Shown here one piece after another: positions 43,410-51,901 of a stretch of DNA of 64,000 bases. The stretch's first letter is position 1; each line of letters begins with the position of its first letter. The position numbers and the translations under genes are program-made. Below the pieces are notes generated by a model that was given only the letters and a program-made list of their open reading frames with translations, was not told where the DNA came from and made no database searches. The stretch is taken from assembly GCF_007995245.1 (NCBI RefSeq), contig NZ_VCBA01000003.1, positions 313,184-377,183 on the forward strand, written 5' to 3'. The DNA comes from Tateyamaria sp. syn59 (GTDB taxonomy: Bacteria; Pseudomonadota; Alphaproteobacteria; Rhodobacterales; Rhodobacteraceae).

Positions 43410-44534
43410 CTAGTTTTCCGCGACCAGGGGCAGGTCAACCCGGTCTGGGTTTACGGTCGTGCCTGGGCGTGCACTGACCAGTCCGTCGATAACGATGGTC
43501 TCGCTGCCATCCATGCCTTCGCGAATGACACGGTAGCCGTCGATGCGTGGTCCGGGGCGCACGGGCAGCGGGGTGACCACCCCGTCTTCGCCCACCGTCA
43601 TGACAAGCCTGCGGTTCTGGTCCGCCACGATGGCGCGATCCGGTACGAGAATACCCTCATAAGGAAGTGAGCCGGGGACGTTCACTCGCCCGAATAGGCC
43701 GGGCGTCAACAGTTCATCAGGATTGGGTAGGATGGCACGTACGCGCATCGTTCCCGTATCGGCGTCGATCCGGTTTTCCGAGAAATCGAGCGTTCCAGTC
43801 TGGGCCGGGATACGCGCGTCCGACAGCGTCACTTTGACCTCAAGCGCACCGCCGCCCTCTTGCAGGGCACTGCCGCGAGCCCGCGCGTCGCGGGCGTAGG
43901 CCAGGAAGTACCGTTCGTCGATGTCGAAGAAGAAGTAGATGGGATCGTTGGACACGATGCTTGTCAACTCGGTCTGGTTGGCCGACACAAGGTTGCCAGG
44001 GTCGATCAGCGAGCGGTCGATGCGGCCCGCCATGGGGGCGCGAATTTCTGAAAACTCCAGGTCCAGCTCGGCCAGTTCAACCGCGGCGCGCGCCTGTTCC
44101 AAAGCACCTTGCGCCGCAAGGTACGCCTCGCGCCGTTCGTCCAGCACACTTTGCGGGATGGTGCCATTGCCAATCAGGGCTTGTGCCCGTTCCAGCTGTT
44201 CCTCGGCAAATTCATAGGTGGCGGTGGCCACGTCGATTTGCGCCCGCGCTTGTCGCAGGGCGGTCCGAAACTGTCGCTGATCAATGGTGAACAGAAGCTG
44301 GCCCTGCTCGACCAGGCTGCCGTCATCGAAGTGAACGTCTTCGAGGTATCCCGACACCCGCGCGCGCACGACAACGTCAGATTGCGCTTCAAACCTGCCA
44401 ACGAACTCATCATCTTCGACGATGGTTTTGACAACCGGACTTGCGACGGTGACAGTCGGTGGCCCTTGCTGGGCCGAGGCTGCCAGGCCGTACAGTGCCA
44501 GTACGAAAAAGCATAGAATTGTAAGATTTTTCAT
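43410..44534 (-). CDS. RND efflux periplasmic adaptor (membrane fusion protein)
   Basis: 374 residues. The signal peptide (MKNLTILCFFVLALYGLAASAQ) lacks a lipobox Cys at the cleavage site, so it is probably not a lipoprotein. It has a lipoyl half-motif VVVRARVSGYLEDVHFDDGSLVEQGQLLF, a helical hairpin (about 85-155), the second half APMAGRIDRSLIDPGN, and a beta-barrel plus membrane-proximal domain. It bridges the RND pump and an outer-membrane channel. First gene of the two-gene pump operon. No TetR- or MarR-type regulator adjoins it. Confidence 0.93.
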   Translation of the reverse strand: MKNLTILCFFVLALYGLAASAQQGPPTVTVASPVVKTIVEDDEFVGRFEAQSDVVVRARVSGYLEDVHFDDGSLVEQGQLLFTIDQRQFRTALRQARAQIDVATATYEFAEEQLERAQALIGNGTIPQSVLDERREAYLAAQGALEQARAAVELAELDLEFSEIRAPMAGRIDRSLIDPGNLVSANQTELTSIVSNDPIYFFFDIDERYFLAYARDARARGSALQEGGGALEVKVTLSDARIPAQTGTLDFSENRIDADTGTMRVRAILPNPDELLTPGLFGRVNVPGSLPYEGILVPDRAIVADQNRRLVMTVGEDGVVTPLPVRPGPRIDGYRVIREGMDGSETIVIDGLVSARPGTTVNPDRVDLPLVAEN

Positions 44535-44781
44535 GGAAACTGTCCTTCTGTGCGGCGCCGTCGAATCGTGCTTCACATCCGCTGTATAGCGCATGCTGCG
44601 ACAAATAGAGATGACAGTATTAAACCTTGAATTGTCTGCAGTGGCGCGGGCAAAGCTCAGGGTTGCGCTGAAAGCGCTGTAATTGTTGGCTTAACGCGGG
44701 CCGGTTTCAACTTAATCTGGCATTTCGCGATGTCATGGATCATGCTCGTCGCATTCCATTCGCCAATTGTTTGAGCACATT
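44535..44781. promoter_or_regulatory. Divergent promoter region, RND adaptor / cyclooxygenase-like gene
   Basis: 247 bp without a plausible gene. The adaptor side contains an AT-rich stretch (ACAGTATTAAACCTTGAATT, about 44616-44635). There is a short dyad AGCGCT near 44664. No regulator gene is attached to either side. Confidence 0.4.
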
Positions 44782-46344
44782 ATGTCTATTCTGCCGTATT
44801 CCGTCCAACGGGTCCTTTTCACAGTCGTTGAAGCCATTCCGCCCCTCGCCAGCCTTGTGAACCGGTGGGCGATAAATCGCGTGGTGAACCGCGCGCGCCC
44901 ACGTCCGCACCCCCTTAGCACCGAGCGTGATTATGTCTGGTGGGGCGGTCTGACCGACAAGAGATGGAGTGGCCGACATCTGCCACCGCGTCCGCGCGAA
45001 AATGCGCCCGATCCGGACGTGTTGGCCGATCTGTTTCGACGCAAGGACGGCACGCAGCGCATGTGCCCCAAGTCGACATGCCTTTTTCCCGCCTTTGCCC
45101 AATATCTGACCGACGGATTCATCCGCACCGAGTCCGAAGATCTCGTGCCTGAGGGCGTCGATCCCACCCACCGTCTGAAGCGCAATACGTCCAATCACGA
45201 GATTGATCTGTGCCCACTTTACGGCCGTACGCGCGAACAGACACTTGCGCTGCGCCATCGTTCGGACACGGCGGGGGAAAAGGGACGGCTTGCCTGGCAG
45301 ATGATTGATGGTGAGGAATACGCACCGTTTCTATACGAAAATGACAAGGTCAAACCGCAGTTTGACGTGCTGGACCCGCCACTGGGCTTGAGCAAAACGA
45401 CTGCAGACCAACGGGCAAAACTCTTTGCTTTTGGCGGCGACCGGGCGAATTCGGTCCCGCAGGTGGCGATGCTGAACACGCTGTTTCTGCGCGAACACAA
45501 CCGTCTCGCTGGTGAGATCGAGGCGGAACACCCCGATTGGGACGATGACCGCGTCTTTGAGACCGCGCGCAACAGTGTGATCGTGATGTTCATCAAGATT
45601 GTGGTCGAGGATTACATCAACCACATCTCGCCCCTGCCGTTCAATTTGCGCGCTGACCCGTCGGTGGCGTGGGACGCGGTTTGGAACAAGCCGAACTGGA
45701 TCACGACGGAATTCAGCCTGCTGTACCGGTGGCACGCATTGATCCCAGATATGCTAACTTGGGGCGGACAGTCGCTCCCCCTTGCGTCCACGTTCATGAA
45801 CAATGCGCCGCTGATCAAAAACGGACTGCTGTCGGCGTTTGCAGACATCAGTGCGACGCAAGCGGCGGAACTGGGGCCGCGAAACACTGCAGACCCGCTT
45901 TTGCACATCGAGGTTGCGTCAATCGAACAGGACCGGGATTGCGCGTTGGCCAGTTTCTCGGACTATTGCGACTACATGAGCCAGCGCAGGCCCTTCAACT
46001 TCGAGGCGATTTCATCCGATCCTGAGGTGGCTGTTATGCTGCGCAATTCTTACGCAGGTCCACGCGATGTGGACTTCCACGTGGGCCTGTTTTGCGAAGA
46101 TCGCGTGCCCAACAGCCCACTGCCCAATCTGGTGCTGAAATTCGTTGCCCTTGATGCGTTCAGCCAGGCGCTGACCAATCCGCTTCTGTCGCGCCACGTG
46201 TTCAAGCGGTCAACCTTCTCCGGCCCCGGCTGGCGGGCCATCAACACCACTCAAACCCTGCGCGACGTGGTGGATCGGAATGTCGATGGCGGCGCGGGCG
46301 ACATGTTTATCGGGATGACGCGGCAAGAGTGGCGTCCTGAATAG
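44782..46344 (+). CDS. Cyclooxygenase (prostaglandin G/H synthase)-like haem dioxygenase
   Basis: 520 residues of the animal-type haem peroxidase superfamily, closest by eye to COX/PGHS. Matching blocks include LFLREHNR, FIKIVVEDYINHIS, TTEFSLLYRWHALIPD, QMIDGEEY and GPGWRAINTTQTL. Equivalents of COX residues: Arg120 = Arg65 (SGRHLPP), Gln203 = Gln107, Tyr385 = Tyr315, proximal His388 = His318, Ser530 = Ser461. Distal His207 is Asp111. The first ~40 residues (hydrophobic/basic) resemble the COX membrane-binding helices; there is no EGF module or signal peptide. It likely oxygenates a fatty acid with a Tyr radical; peroxidase activity may be weak. The ATG at 44782 is used, with TTG 44767 as alternative. 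It is convergent with the next gene (38-bp overlap). Confidence 0.85.
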   Translation: MSILPYSVQRVLFTVVEAIPPLASLVNRWAINRVVNRARPRPHPLSTERDYVWWGGLTDKRWSGRHLPPRPRENAPDPDVLADLFRRKDGTQRMCPKSTCLFPAFAQYLTDGFIRTESEDLVPEGVDPTHRLKRNTSNHEIDLCPLYGRTREQTLALRHRSDTAGEKGRLAWQMIDGEEYAPFLYENDKVKPQFDVLDPPLGLSKTTADQRAKLFAFGGDRANSVPQVAMLNTLFLREHNRLAGEIEAEHPDWDDDRVFETARNSVIVMFIKIVVEDYINHISPLPFNLRADPSVAWDAVWNKPNWITTEFSLLYRWHALIPDMLTWGGQSLPLASTFMNNAPLIKNGLLSAFADISATQAAELGPRNTADPLLHIEVASIEQDRDCALASFSDYCDYMSQRRPFNFEAISSDPEVAVMLRNSYAGPRDVDFHVGLFCEDRVPNSPLPNLVLKFVALDAFSQALTNPLLSRHVFKRSTFSGPGWRAINTTQTLRDVVDRNVDGGAGDMFIGMTRQEWRPE

Positions 46345-47068
46345 CAAGGCGAAAGGGCAGATCAGGGGCCAGCGTTTCGCCTGCCAGCTGTGTCATGTGC
46401 CAGGCGAGAACAAGATTGCTGGACAGGACAGGAATGCCGCGGGCCGCTTCTATCACCGGGATAGCGCGCAGCGTACGCAGATTGGTGCAGGACAGGAAAA
46501 GCGCGTCAACCTGCGCATCACGGCCCAGATCCTGCGCGGCTGCGATCACCGATTGCGACGCAATCCGCACCACGCGCTCCTCAACCGGTTCGTTGAAGCT
46601 GGTGAATGACACGACCTCTATGCCTGAGGCGGCAAGGACGGCGCGCAACCTGTCAGACACGCTTGCGATATACGGGCTCAACAAGCCCAACCGAGTGACA
46701 CCGAGAGACCTGCAGACCGCGGTCAGCGCCGTCACGGGGTCAGTGACACTTGGGGTTGCGATACCGGCGTGTATCAGATCCCTGATCCGTTCGGCGCCGA
46801 TCTCTGCCGCGCCCGAGGTGCAGCCATAGGCGACGCACGACAAGTCAGCGCCGCGCGGCAAAAGTCGCGCGGCTTCGGTCAGATGCGCTGCCATGTCCGC
46901 AAGTGTTTCGGGGGTGACAGAAGCGCCCGATGGCACGCGGCTGACCATGTATTCGACATGGTGCGGCAAAAGCTGGCGCATGTCCTGTTCGATTGTCTCA
47001 TCGGCCTGAAGCGCGATGAGCCCAAGCTGTGCCGGGCGGTCCGTTTCAAGGTCGTAAGGCGCGTTCAC
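46307..47068 (-). CDS. Asp/Glu racemase superfamily, maleate isomerase/EutA-like
   Basis: 253 residues. Two Cys motifs, VAYGCTSGA and FLSCTNLRT, are the paired active-site cysteines of the maleate cis-trans isomerase/arylmalonate decarboxylase/EutA group. Start GTG 47068 overlaps the peptidase stop as GTGA. EutA, the homologue in hydroxyectoine breakdown, is found with a PLP enzyme and an M24 hydrolase, as here, though other Eut genes are missing. The 3' end overlaps the cyclooxygenase-like gene by 38 bp. Substrate unknown. Confidence 0.82.
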   Translation of the reverse strand: MNAPYDLETDRPAQLGLIALQADETIEQDMRQLLPHHVEYMVSRVPSGASVTPETLADMAAHLTEAARLLPRGADLSCVAYGCTSGAAEIGAERIRDLIHAGIATPSVTDPVTALTAVCRSLGVTRLGLLSPYIASVSDRLRAVLAASGIEVVSFTSFNEPVEERVVRIASQSVIAAAQDLGRDAQVDALFLSCTNLRTLRAIPVIEAARGIPVLSSNLVLAWHMTQLAGETLAPDLPFRLAIQDATLAASSR

Positions 47069-48228
47069 GTCAGCACACGGATGGCGCTGTCTTGCGGCGC
47101 CGACAGCCACTCCGCGCCCGTCTCGCGGATGACGATGTTTTCCTCGTGCACCATGATACGTCCACCGTCCAGCGACACCGAGGGTTCGAGCGTCAGGGTC
47201 ATACCGGGGACCAGTTCGGTCTGATCCGCGGCGATGATCGACGGCCATTCGGTCAATTGCATGCCCACGCCGTGCCCAAAGCGCCCGGCATCCGTAGCGC
47301 CCCCTTGGGGAGTGGCGACGGCATGCATCGCTTGGAAAAGGTCCGCTGCCGTCGCGCCGGGCCGGGCCGCGTCAAACCCAGCCCTGGTCGCGTCGATCAG
47401 GCGGGCATGCGCACTTTGGACCGCAGGGCTGGGCGCGCCGATGCTGAAATTCCTGTCGAAGTCGCAGAAGTATCCGTCGTGCACCAAACCGGTGTCGAGC
47501 ATGAGGACATGCCCCTGTTGCACCGGCGCGTCCGTTGCGGGAGAGATGACATCGCTGTAGCCACCGTAGTCTAACGCGCCTGCAAGATAGGGCACCCAAT
47601 CCGCGCATTCGTCGAGACAAAGCGCCTGGAAACCCCGGAACACAGTGCTGAGCGATGTGCCCGGCCGGGCAATGTCCGGCACCCGCGCAAAGGCGCGGTC
47701 GGCAATGCCGGCAGCGAAACGGATTTTGGCAATCTCTGCCTCGGATTTTTTCATCCGCACGCGTCGCGTGATCTGTTTGTCCGACACCAATCTCCGCGGC
47801 TGCAGCGCCAGTTCAAGTGCCTGAAAATCAGCGCGCGGCATCCGGACATGGCTTTCCATCGCGTCGGCCAGCCCGATGTCGCCGTCCTGCGGCACCACTT
47901 CGCGCAGCGTGTCAGCCAACAGACCAACGCCGTCGTCATCGTAGTCTGGCGATTGCCAGGTGCGCATGTCGGTGATCCATGTCTGGCCCATCAGGTGTGC
48001 GCCAATCGACGGTATAACGGCAATCGGCGGCCCGCTTTCAGGCAGCACCACATACCAAGGGCGCGTTGGGCTTTCCCAGAACCGGGTCAAAAATCCTGTG
48101 TAGTATCGCACTTCGGGCTCAGTCGTGAGCAGCAGGGCGGATAGGCCGGCCTCGGCCATCAACGCTTGGGCGTTGTGCGTCCGTGCCTCGAACTCCGCAT
48201 CCGGGAAACCACGCGTAGGGGCAGTCAT
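47065..48228 (-). CDS. M24 family metallopeptidase (Xaa-Pro dipeptidase-like)
   Basis: 387 residues. An N-terminal creatinase-like domain (about 1-160) precedes the pita-bread catalytic domain with all five metal ligands in place: two Asp in MLDTGLVHDGYFCDFDRNF, His in GRFGHGVGMQ, Glu in LTLEPSVS and Glu in MVHEENIV. It hydrolyses a C-N bond, either Xaa-Pro peptides or a small cyclic or amide compound as in the creatinase, EutD and DoeA subgroup. It overlaps the genes on both sides by 4 bp, so the three are tightly coupled. Confidence 0.88.
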   Translation of the reverse strand: MTAPTRGFPDAEFEARTHNAQALMAEAGLSALLLTTEPEVRYYTGFLTRFWESPTRPWYVVLPESGPPIAVIPSIGAHLMGQTWITDMRTWQSPDYDDDGVGLLADTLREVVPQDGDIGLADAMESHVRMPRADFQALELALQPRRLVSDKQITRRVRMKKSEAEIAKIRFAAGIADRAFARVPDIARPGTSLSTVFRGFQALCLDECADWVPYLAGALDYGGYSDVISPATDAPVQQGHVLMLDTGLVHDGYFCDFDRNFSIGAPSPAVQSAHARLIDATRAGFDAARPGATAADLFQAMHAVATPQGGATDAGRFGHGVGMQLTEWPSIIAADQTELVPGMTLTLEPSVSLDGGRIMVHEENIVIRETGAEWLSAPQDSAIRVLT

Positions 48229-49268
48229 GCTGCCGTGTCCTCGCTCAGGATCAACAGCACGCGTGATGTGTCGTCGAGGCCCAATGCGTGGCGATGGTCC
48301 ATGCTCGCCAGCAGGGCTGCAAGACCTGCTGCCCCGGACGGTGAAGAGGGCAGGCCAACCTTTGCAGCAACAGAACTGCCAGACGCCCCCTCGGCTTCAC
48401 TGATCAGAACAAAATCCGTTGCGTCGCGCGCCAGGCCCTTGAGCGCAATCAGCGAGGGCTCCTTGCAATCAAGTCGACCCATGTCGGACCTTGGCCCTTC
48501 GGTCACTTGCGGAGATCCCGCCTGCACCGACGCGTAAATGGCTGGGGCGGCTTCAGGTTCCACCACGGCAATGCGCGGGGCATCTCCCCATGCAGCACGC
48601 GCAACGGCGGCGCAGGCGGCAGCCAACCCGCCGACGCCCGCCTGAAGGAAAATGTGCGTGGGCATAGGCGTCGCTTCGACCACTTCTTGCATCAGCACCG
48701 TGTACCCTTCCATCAGCCGATGAGGGACTGAGGTGTATCCGAGCCAGGAACTGTCCGACAGCAGTGCCCAATTCCGGGCACGGGCCTCGCGCTCGGCTTC
48801 GGCCATGCTGTCCTCGTAGACGGCCCCGTGGCGGCGCACATCTGCTCCGAAACTGCGCAAACGGTCCGCAAAGCTCTCGGGCACCGTTTCTGCCAGATAG
48901 ATCACGGCGGTGGCGCCAAAGGCTTGTGCGCCAGCGGCAACGGACAGGCCATGATTGCCCGCACTGGCCGTCACATATGTCTGACCCCTGGCGTTGCCTG
49001 TTGCGGCGTCGCAGGCGATGACATAGGCCGCTCCGAGCGCCTTGAAGCTGCCCAGCCCCATGCGCGCGCGTTCGTCCTTGACCATCACCTCGGCGACACC
49101 GGCCATCGCGGCAAGTTCCCGCGATCGAACCAGCGGCGTCGCGGCAGCAACCGGGCAGCGCGCCAGCAAGGCGGCAGGTGCTTCTGTATTGGTGCTGGGC
49201 CAGGGAATGTCTGGCAGCGCGTCGATCACGGCGTCGGCCTGCGCGTGCGTTTGGGAAAAATGCTTCAT
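48225..49268 (-). CDS. PLP fold-type II ammonia-lyase (diaminopropionate ammonia-lyase/EutB-like)
   Basis: 347 residues. MGLGSFKALGAAYVI contains the PLP lysine, SAGNHG the phosphate loop, and LLSDSSWLGYTSVPHRLMEGYTVL and FLQAGVGGLAAA parallel diaminopropionate ammonia-lyase (YgeX/DpaL) more than threonine dehydratase. SGAAGLAAL near the C-terminus is the usual Gly-rich loop. It probably eliminates ammonia from a substituted amino acid. First gene of the three-gene operon; ATG 49268 is used, with TTG 49274 two codons upstream possible. Confidence 0.85.
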   Translation of the reverse strand: MKHFSQTHAQADAVIDALPDIPWPSTNTEAPAALLARCPVAAATPLVRSRELAAMAGVAEVMVKDERARMGLGSFKALGAAYVIACDAATGNARGQTYVTASAGNHGLSVAAGAQAFGATAVIYLAETVPESFADRLRSFGADVRRHGAVYEDSMAEAEREARARNWALLSDSSWLGYTSVPHRLMEGYTVLMQEVVEATPMPTHIFLQAGVGGLAAACAAVARAAWGDAPRIAVVEPEAAPAIYASVQAGSPQVTEGPRSDMGRLDCKEPSLIALKGLARDATDFVLISEAEGASGSSVAAKVGLPSSPSGAAGLAALLASMDHRHALGLDDTSRVLLILSEDTAA

Positions 49269-49361
49269 CCCCAAGGGCTAGCAGGTTGTGACGCCAGGCC
49301 CCAAATGGAATCGCGACGCATTTGCGCCAATTGGCGGCTGCAGGCTGCTAAATCCTTGAAG

Positions 49362-49437
49362 TGGCTGGGATGGTAGGACTCGAACCTACAACCTACGGTA
49401 CCAAAAACCGGTGCTCTACCAATTGAGCTACATCCCA
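49362..49437 (-). tRNA. tRNA-Gln (anticodon UUG)
   Basis: Folds as a 76-base cloverleaf read on the minus strand. The acceptor stem TGGGATG/CATCCCA pairs fully, starting with the U1-A72 pair typical of tRNA-Gln. The D arm is GCTC/GAGC, the anticodon loop TTTTGGT (anticodon TTG), the T arm GTAGG-TTCGAGT-CCTAC, discriminator G73 and an encoded CCA. The anticodon stem CCGGT/ACCGT has one C-U mismatch at its outer pair. Confidence 0.93.
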
Positions 49438-49500
49438 ACGTGCCGCGCTAATTAGAGCGGGCGTGCGGCGCGTGCAAGTCCTTTTGGGCCAAAATCCTTA

Positions 49501-50832
49501 CTATTCCTTTGGCGCCGCATCGGTCAGCAAATCGGGGGCATCAGGGTCGCTGCGTTCGGCGTCGACCAGCTTGTCCAGTCCGGGCTCCGACATGTCGGTC
49601 ACATCGGCGGCGGCCACCTCCGGAACGTCGGGCACTTTGGTTGGCGTCGCGGCGGGGCTGGGCCGCGCGGCTTCGGTTGCGGGTGCCAGGCCGCCCAGCA
49701 ATTGCACGCGGTAGGTCGTATCGGGCACTTCGATCCCCGCCCCTTCGATCCGTGCCTTGACCAGCCGTAGCGCTTCACCCTTGGCGCGCACCAACGATGT
49801 CGCCTCTTGGTCGATCCAGCCCGTGACGGTAAGAAAGATTGCACCGTCCCCGATCCGTTCGATCCATGACATCGGCGCAGGTTCAGCGAGAACAAAGGGC
49901 AGTCCCGCCACAGTCTCTTCTGCCATGTGTCGCACGTCGGCCAGATCGGCGTCGGAACTCACCCCGATCTCGAAACTAAAGCGGCGTTCGGTGTTGGTGG
50001 AATAGTTCACGATCCGGCTTTTGAAAACGGTCGCATTCGGGATGCGGATATGGTTGCCGTCAAAGCTGAGCAGGATGGTGGCGCGGCTGGTCAGACGGAT
50101 GACCTTGCCGATGTCGCCTTCGATTTCCACAACGTCATTGGGGCGAAAGGGCTGCCGGATCGACAACATGATTGAGGCGATGAAATTCTCGACCGTGTCC
50201 CGCACCGCAAAGCCAATGGCCAGACCGACGATCCCCGCAGCGCCCAGGATCGTGCCCAGAAGCGCGGTGGCCCCAAGGATATCAAGCGCAATGACCACGC
50301 CCGCGATGAAAAACAGGATGCGCACCACTTGTCGGTAAATGTCAGCGATGAATGCGTTGGGCGCGATCCGGTCCCACGGGTTGCGCGCGCGGGCCAAAAG
50401 CATCCCGATGGTCAAAACGCCAACGAAGGCCACCGCAGCAACGGCCAGCAGAGGCAAGAGGGCGACAGCCTGGGTGATACGGGCTTGAAACCGCTCGACC
50501 GCCGGGTTCAGGCGGGCGACCACATCGGTGGTCTCCACGACTTCGTTGTTGATTGCCACGACCCCTTCAACCCGGCCCACCAGGTCATTCAGCCGCCCGG
50601 CCGTGCTGGCATCTACGGTGGTGCCACGCAAGGTCACGATGCCGGATGATACGGACACGGTGACGCCGTCAAAACCGTCGAGCTCACCCAGAATGTCCCG
50701 GATGCGCACGGCAATGGCGGCGTCTTGCGCGGCACTGTCCTCGACTGTAATGGTGCCCTGGGGTTGGCTGGTGTCCTGTGCCCAGAGCGGTGCAGCGCTC
50801 AGGCAGATCAGCAGGGCAATGAGGCGGATCAT
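49501..50832 (-). CDS. BON-domain MscS mechanosensitive channel
   Basis: 443 residues. Signal peptide (cleavage after PLWA, about residue 18), a periplasmic BON domain (about 35-105, VRIRDILGELDGFDGVTVSVSSGIVTLRGTT), three membrane helices (about 120-215) and an MscS core with the pore-helix GLAIGFAVRDTVENFIASIML and beta domain (IRQPFRPNDVVEIEGDIGKV). A Pro/Ala/Asp-rich tail of ~60 residues follows. It would open on membrane tension during osmotic downshock. Its ATG overlaps the quinone reductase stop (50829-50832). Confidence 0.92.
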   Translation of the reverse strand: MIRLIALLICLSAAPLWAQDTSQPQGTITVEDSAAQDAAIAVRIRDILGELDGFDGVTVSVSSGIVTLRGTTVDASTAGRLNDLVGRVEGVVAINNEVVETTDVVARLNPAVERFQARITQAVALLPLLAVAAVAFVGVLTIGMLLARARNPWDRIAPNAFIADIYRQVVRILFFIAGVVIALDILGATALLGTILGAAGIVGLAIGFAVRDTVENFIASIMLSIRQPFRPNDVVEIEGDIGKVIRLTSRATILLSFDGNHIRIPNATVFKSRIVNYSTNTERRFSFEIGVSSDADLADVRHMAEETVAGLPFVLAEPAPMSWIERIGDGAIFLTVTGWIDQEATSLVRAKGEALRLVKARIEGAGIEVPDTTYRVQLLGGLAPATEAARPSPAATPTKVPDVPEVAAADVTDMSEPGLDKLVDAERSDPDAPDLLTDAAPKE

Positions 50833-51821
50833 GCCTGCACCTCAACCAGAATGCCGCCGTCGCGGCCGCCACGTTCCACTGCCTCGTGCGCGGACGCGGT
50901 TTGGGCGAGTGGAAAGGTTTGCGCGATGGGGCAGAAAAGGGCGTCATCGCTCAGCGCTCTGTGAAGATGCGCGATCGCTGCGTCCCGTTGCGCTTTCGGC
51001 AGCAGATAGATCAAGAGAATATCGAGCGTCGCCGCCTTGAACAGTAAGGGGCCAAAGGGCAGCGTTGGCGTCATATTCAGGGCGGAGCCGTAGACCGCAA
51101 TCGTCCCGTTTGGGGCCACAACCTCGGCGTCAGTCTCGATGTTGTGGCCCAACTCGACTTCGACGATCCTTTCGATGGGCGCACCCCCGTTTGCATCAAG
51201 GATGGCAGGGCCGAGGTGCGGATCGGCATAGTCTAGCACGGCATCCGCGCCCGCGGACCTGGCACGATCCATTCCTGTTCCGTGTGCGGTCGCGATCACC
51301 CGGGCGCCGCCCCATTTAGCAAGCTGCACCGCCAGCAAACCGACCGTGCCCGCGCCCCCTTGCACGAGGACGGTATGTCCCTCGACCGACCCGCCGCCAA
51401 AGACGGCCTGCGCCGCCGTCAGCCCGGGAATGCCCAGCACCGCACCCGTCTGCTCCGTCACGTCGTCAGGCAAATCGACCGCTTGCTCTGCGGGCAGGCA
51501 GATATGGGTTGCCGCGGTGCCGAAGGGGCGCTGCCATTGCCCGTTCCAGACCCACACGCGCTTTCCGATCCGATCCGCAGGCACGCCCGCGCCGACGGCG
51601 GCAACGCGGCCTGCGCCGTCACTGTGCGGGATAATTTGGTCGAAGGGCGGGCGCGTCACTCCGGGCCGTGTTCCGCCGCGCGCCTTGAAGTCTGACGGAT
51701 TCACGCCGGAATAGCTGAGTTCCACCAGTACTTCGCCCGGTGCAGGGTCGGGCGTTGGCAGTTCGGCAAGGGTCAGAACGTCGGCAGCCGATCCAAAGCG
51801 AGAGTATTGTATGCATTTCAT
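50829..51821 (-). CDS. NADPH:quinone reductase (MDR family, zinc-free)
   Basis: 330 residues of the QOR branch of the medium-chain dehydrogenases. The N-terminal catalytic domain (SYSGVNPSDFKARGG) lacks the Cys and His zinc ligands of alcohol dehydrogenases, and the Rossmann fold reads VLVQGGAGTVGLLAVQLAKWGGARVIA, an AxGxxG-type NADPH site. It reduces quinones or enones. ATG 51821 is used; the upstream extension has no family resemblance and would run into the divergent RidA region. Confidence 0.9.
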   Translation of the reverse strand: MKCIQYSRFGSAADVLTLAELPTPDPAPGEVLVELSYSGVNPSDFKARGGTRPGVTRPPFDQIIPHSDGAGRVAAVGAGVPADRIGKRVWVWNGQWQRPFGTAATHICLPAEQAVDLPDDVTEQTGAVLGIPGLTAAQAVFGGGSVEGHTVLVQGGAGTVGLLAVQLAKWGGARVIATAHGTGMDRARSAGADAVLDYADPHLGPAILDANGGAPIERIVEVELGHNIETDAEVVAPNGTIAVYGSALNMTPTLPFGPLLFKAATLDILLIYLLPKAQRDAAIAHLHRALSDDALFCPIAQTFPLAQTASAHEAVERGGRDGGILVEVQA

Positions 51822-51901
51822 TTCAATGGTCTTTTCCAGTGCGCCCAGCAGCGTTTCGCAGGATGCTACCCGAGTTAACGGCAAGAGCAAGGAGAGTTCC
51901 G

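Noticed and set aside
48225-49268. Threonine dehydratase (IlvA-like) assignment
   Set aside because: The SFKALG context, the SSWLGYTSVP stretch and FLQAGVG fit diaminopropionate ammonia-lyase better; there is no ACT domain.
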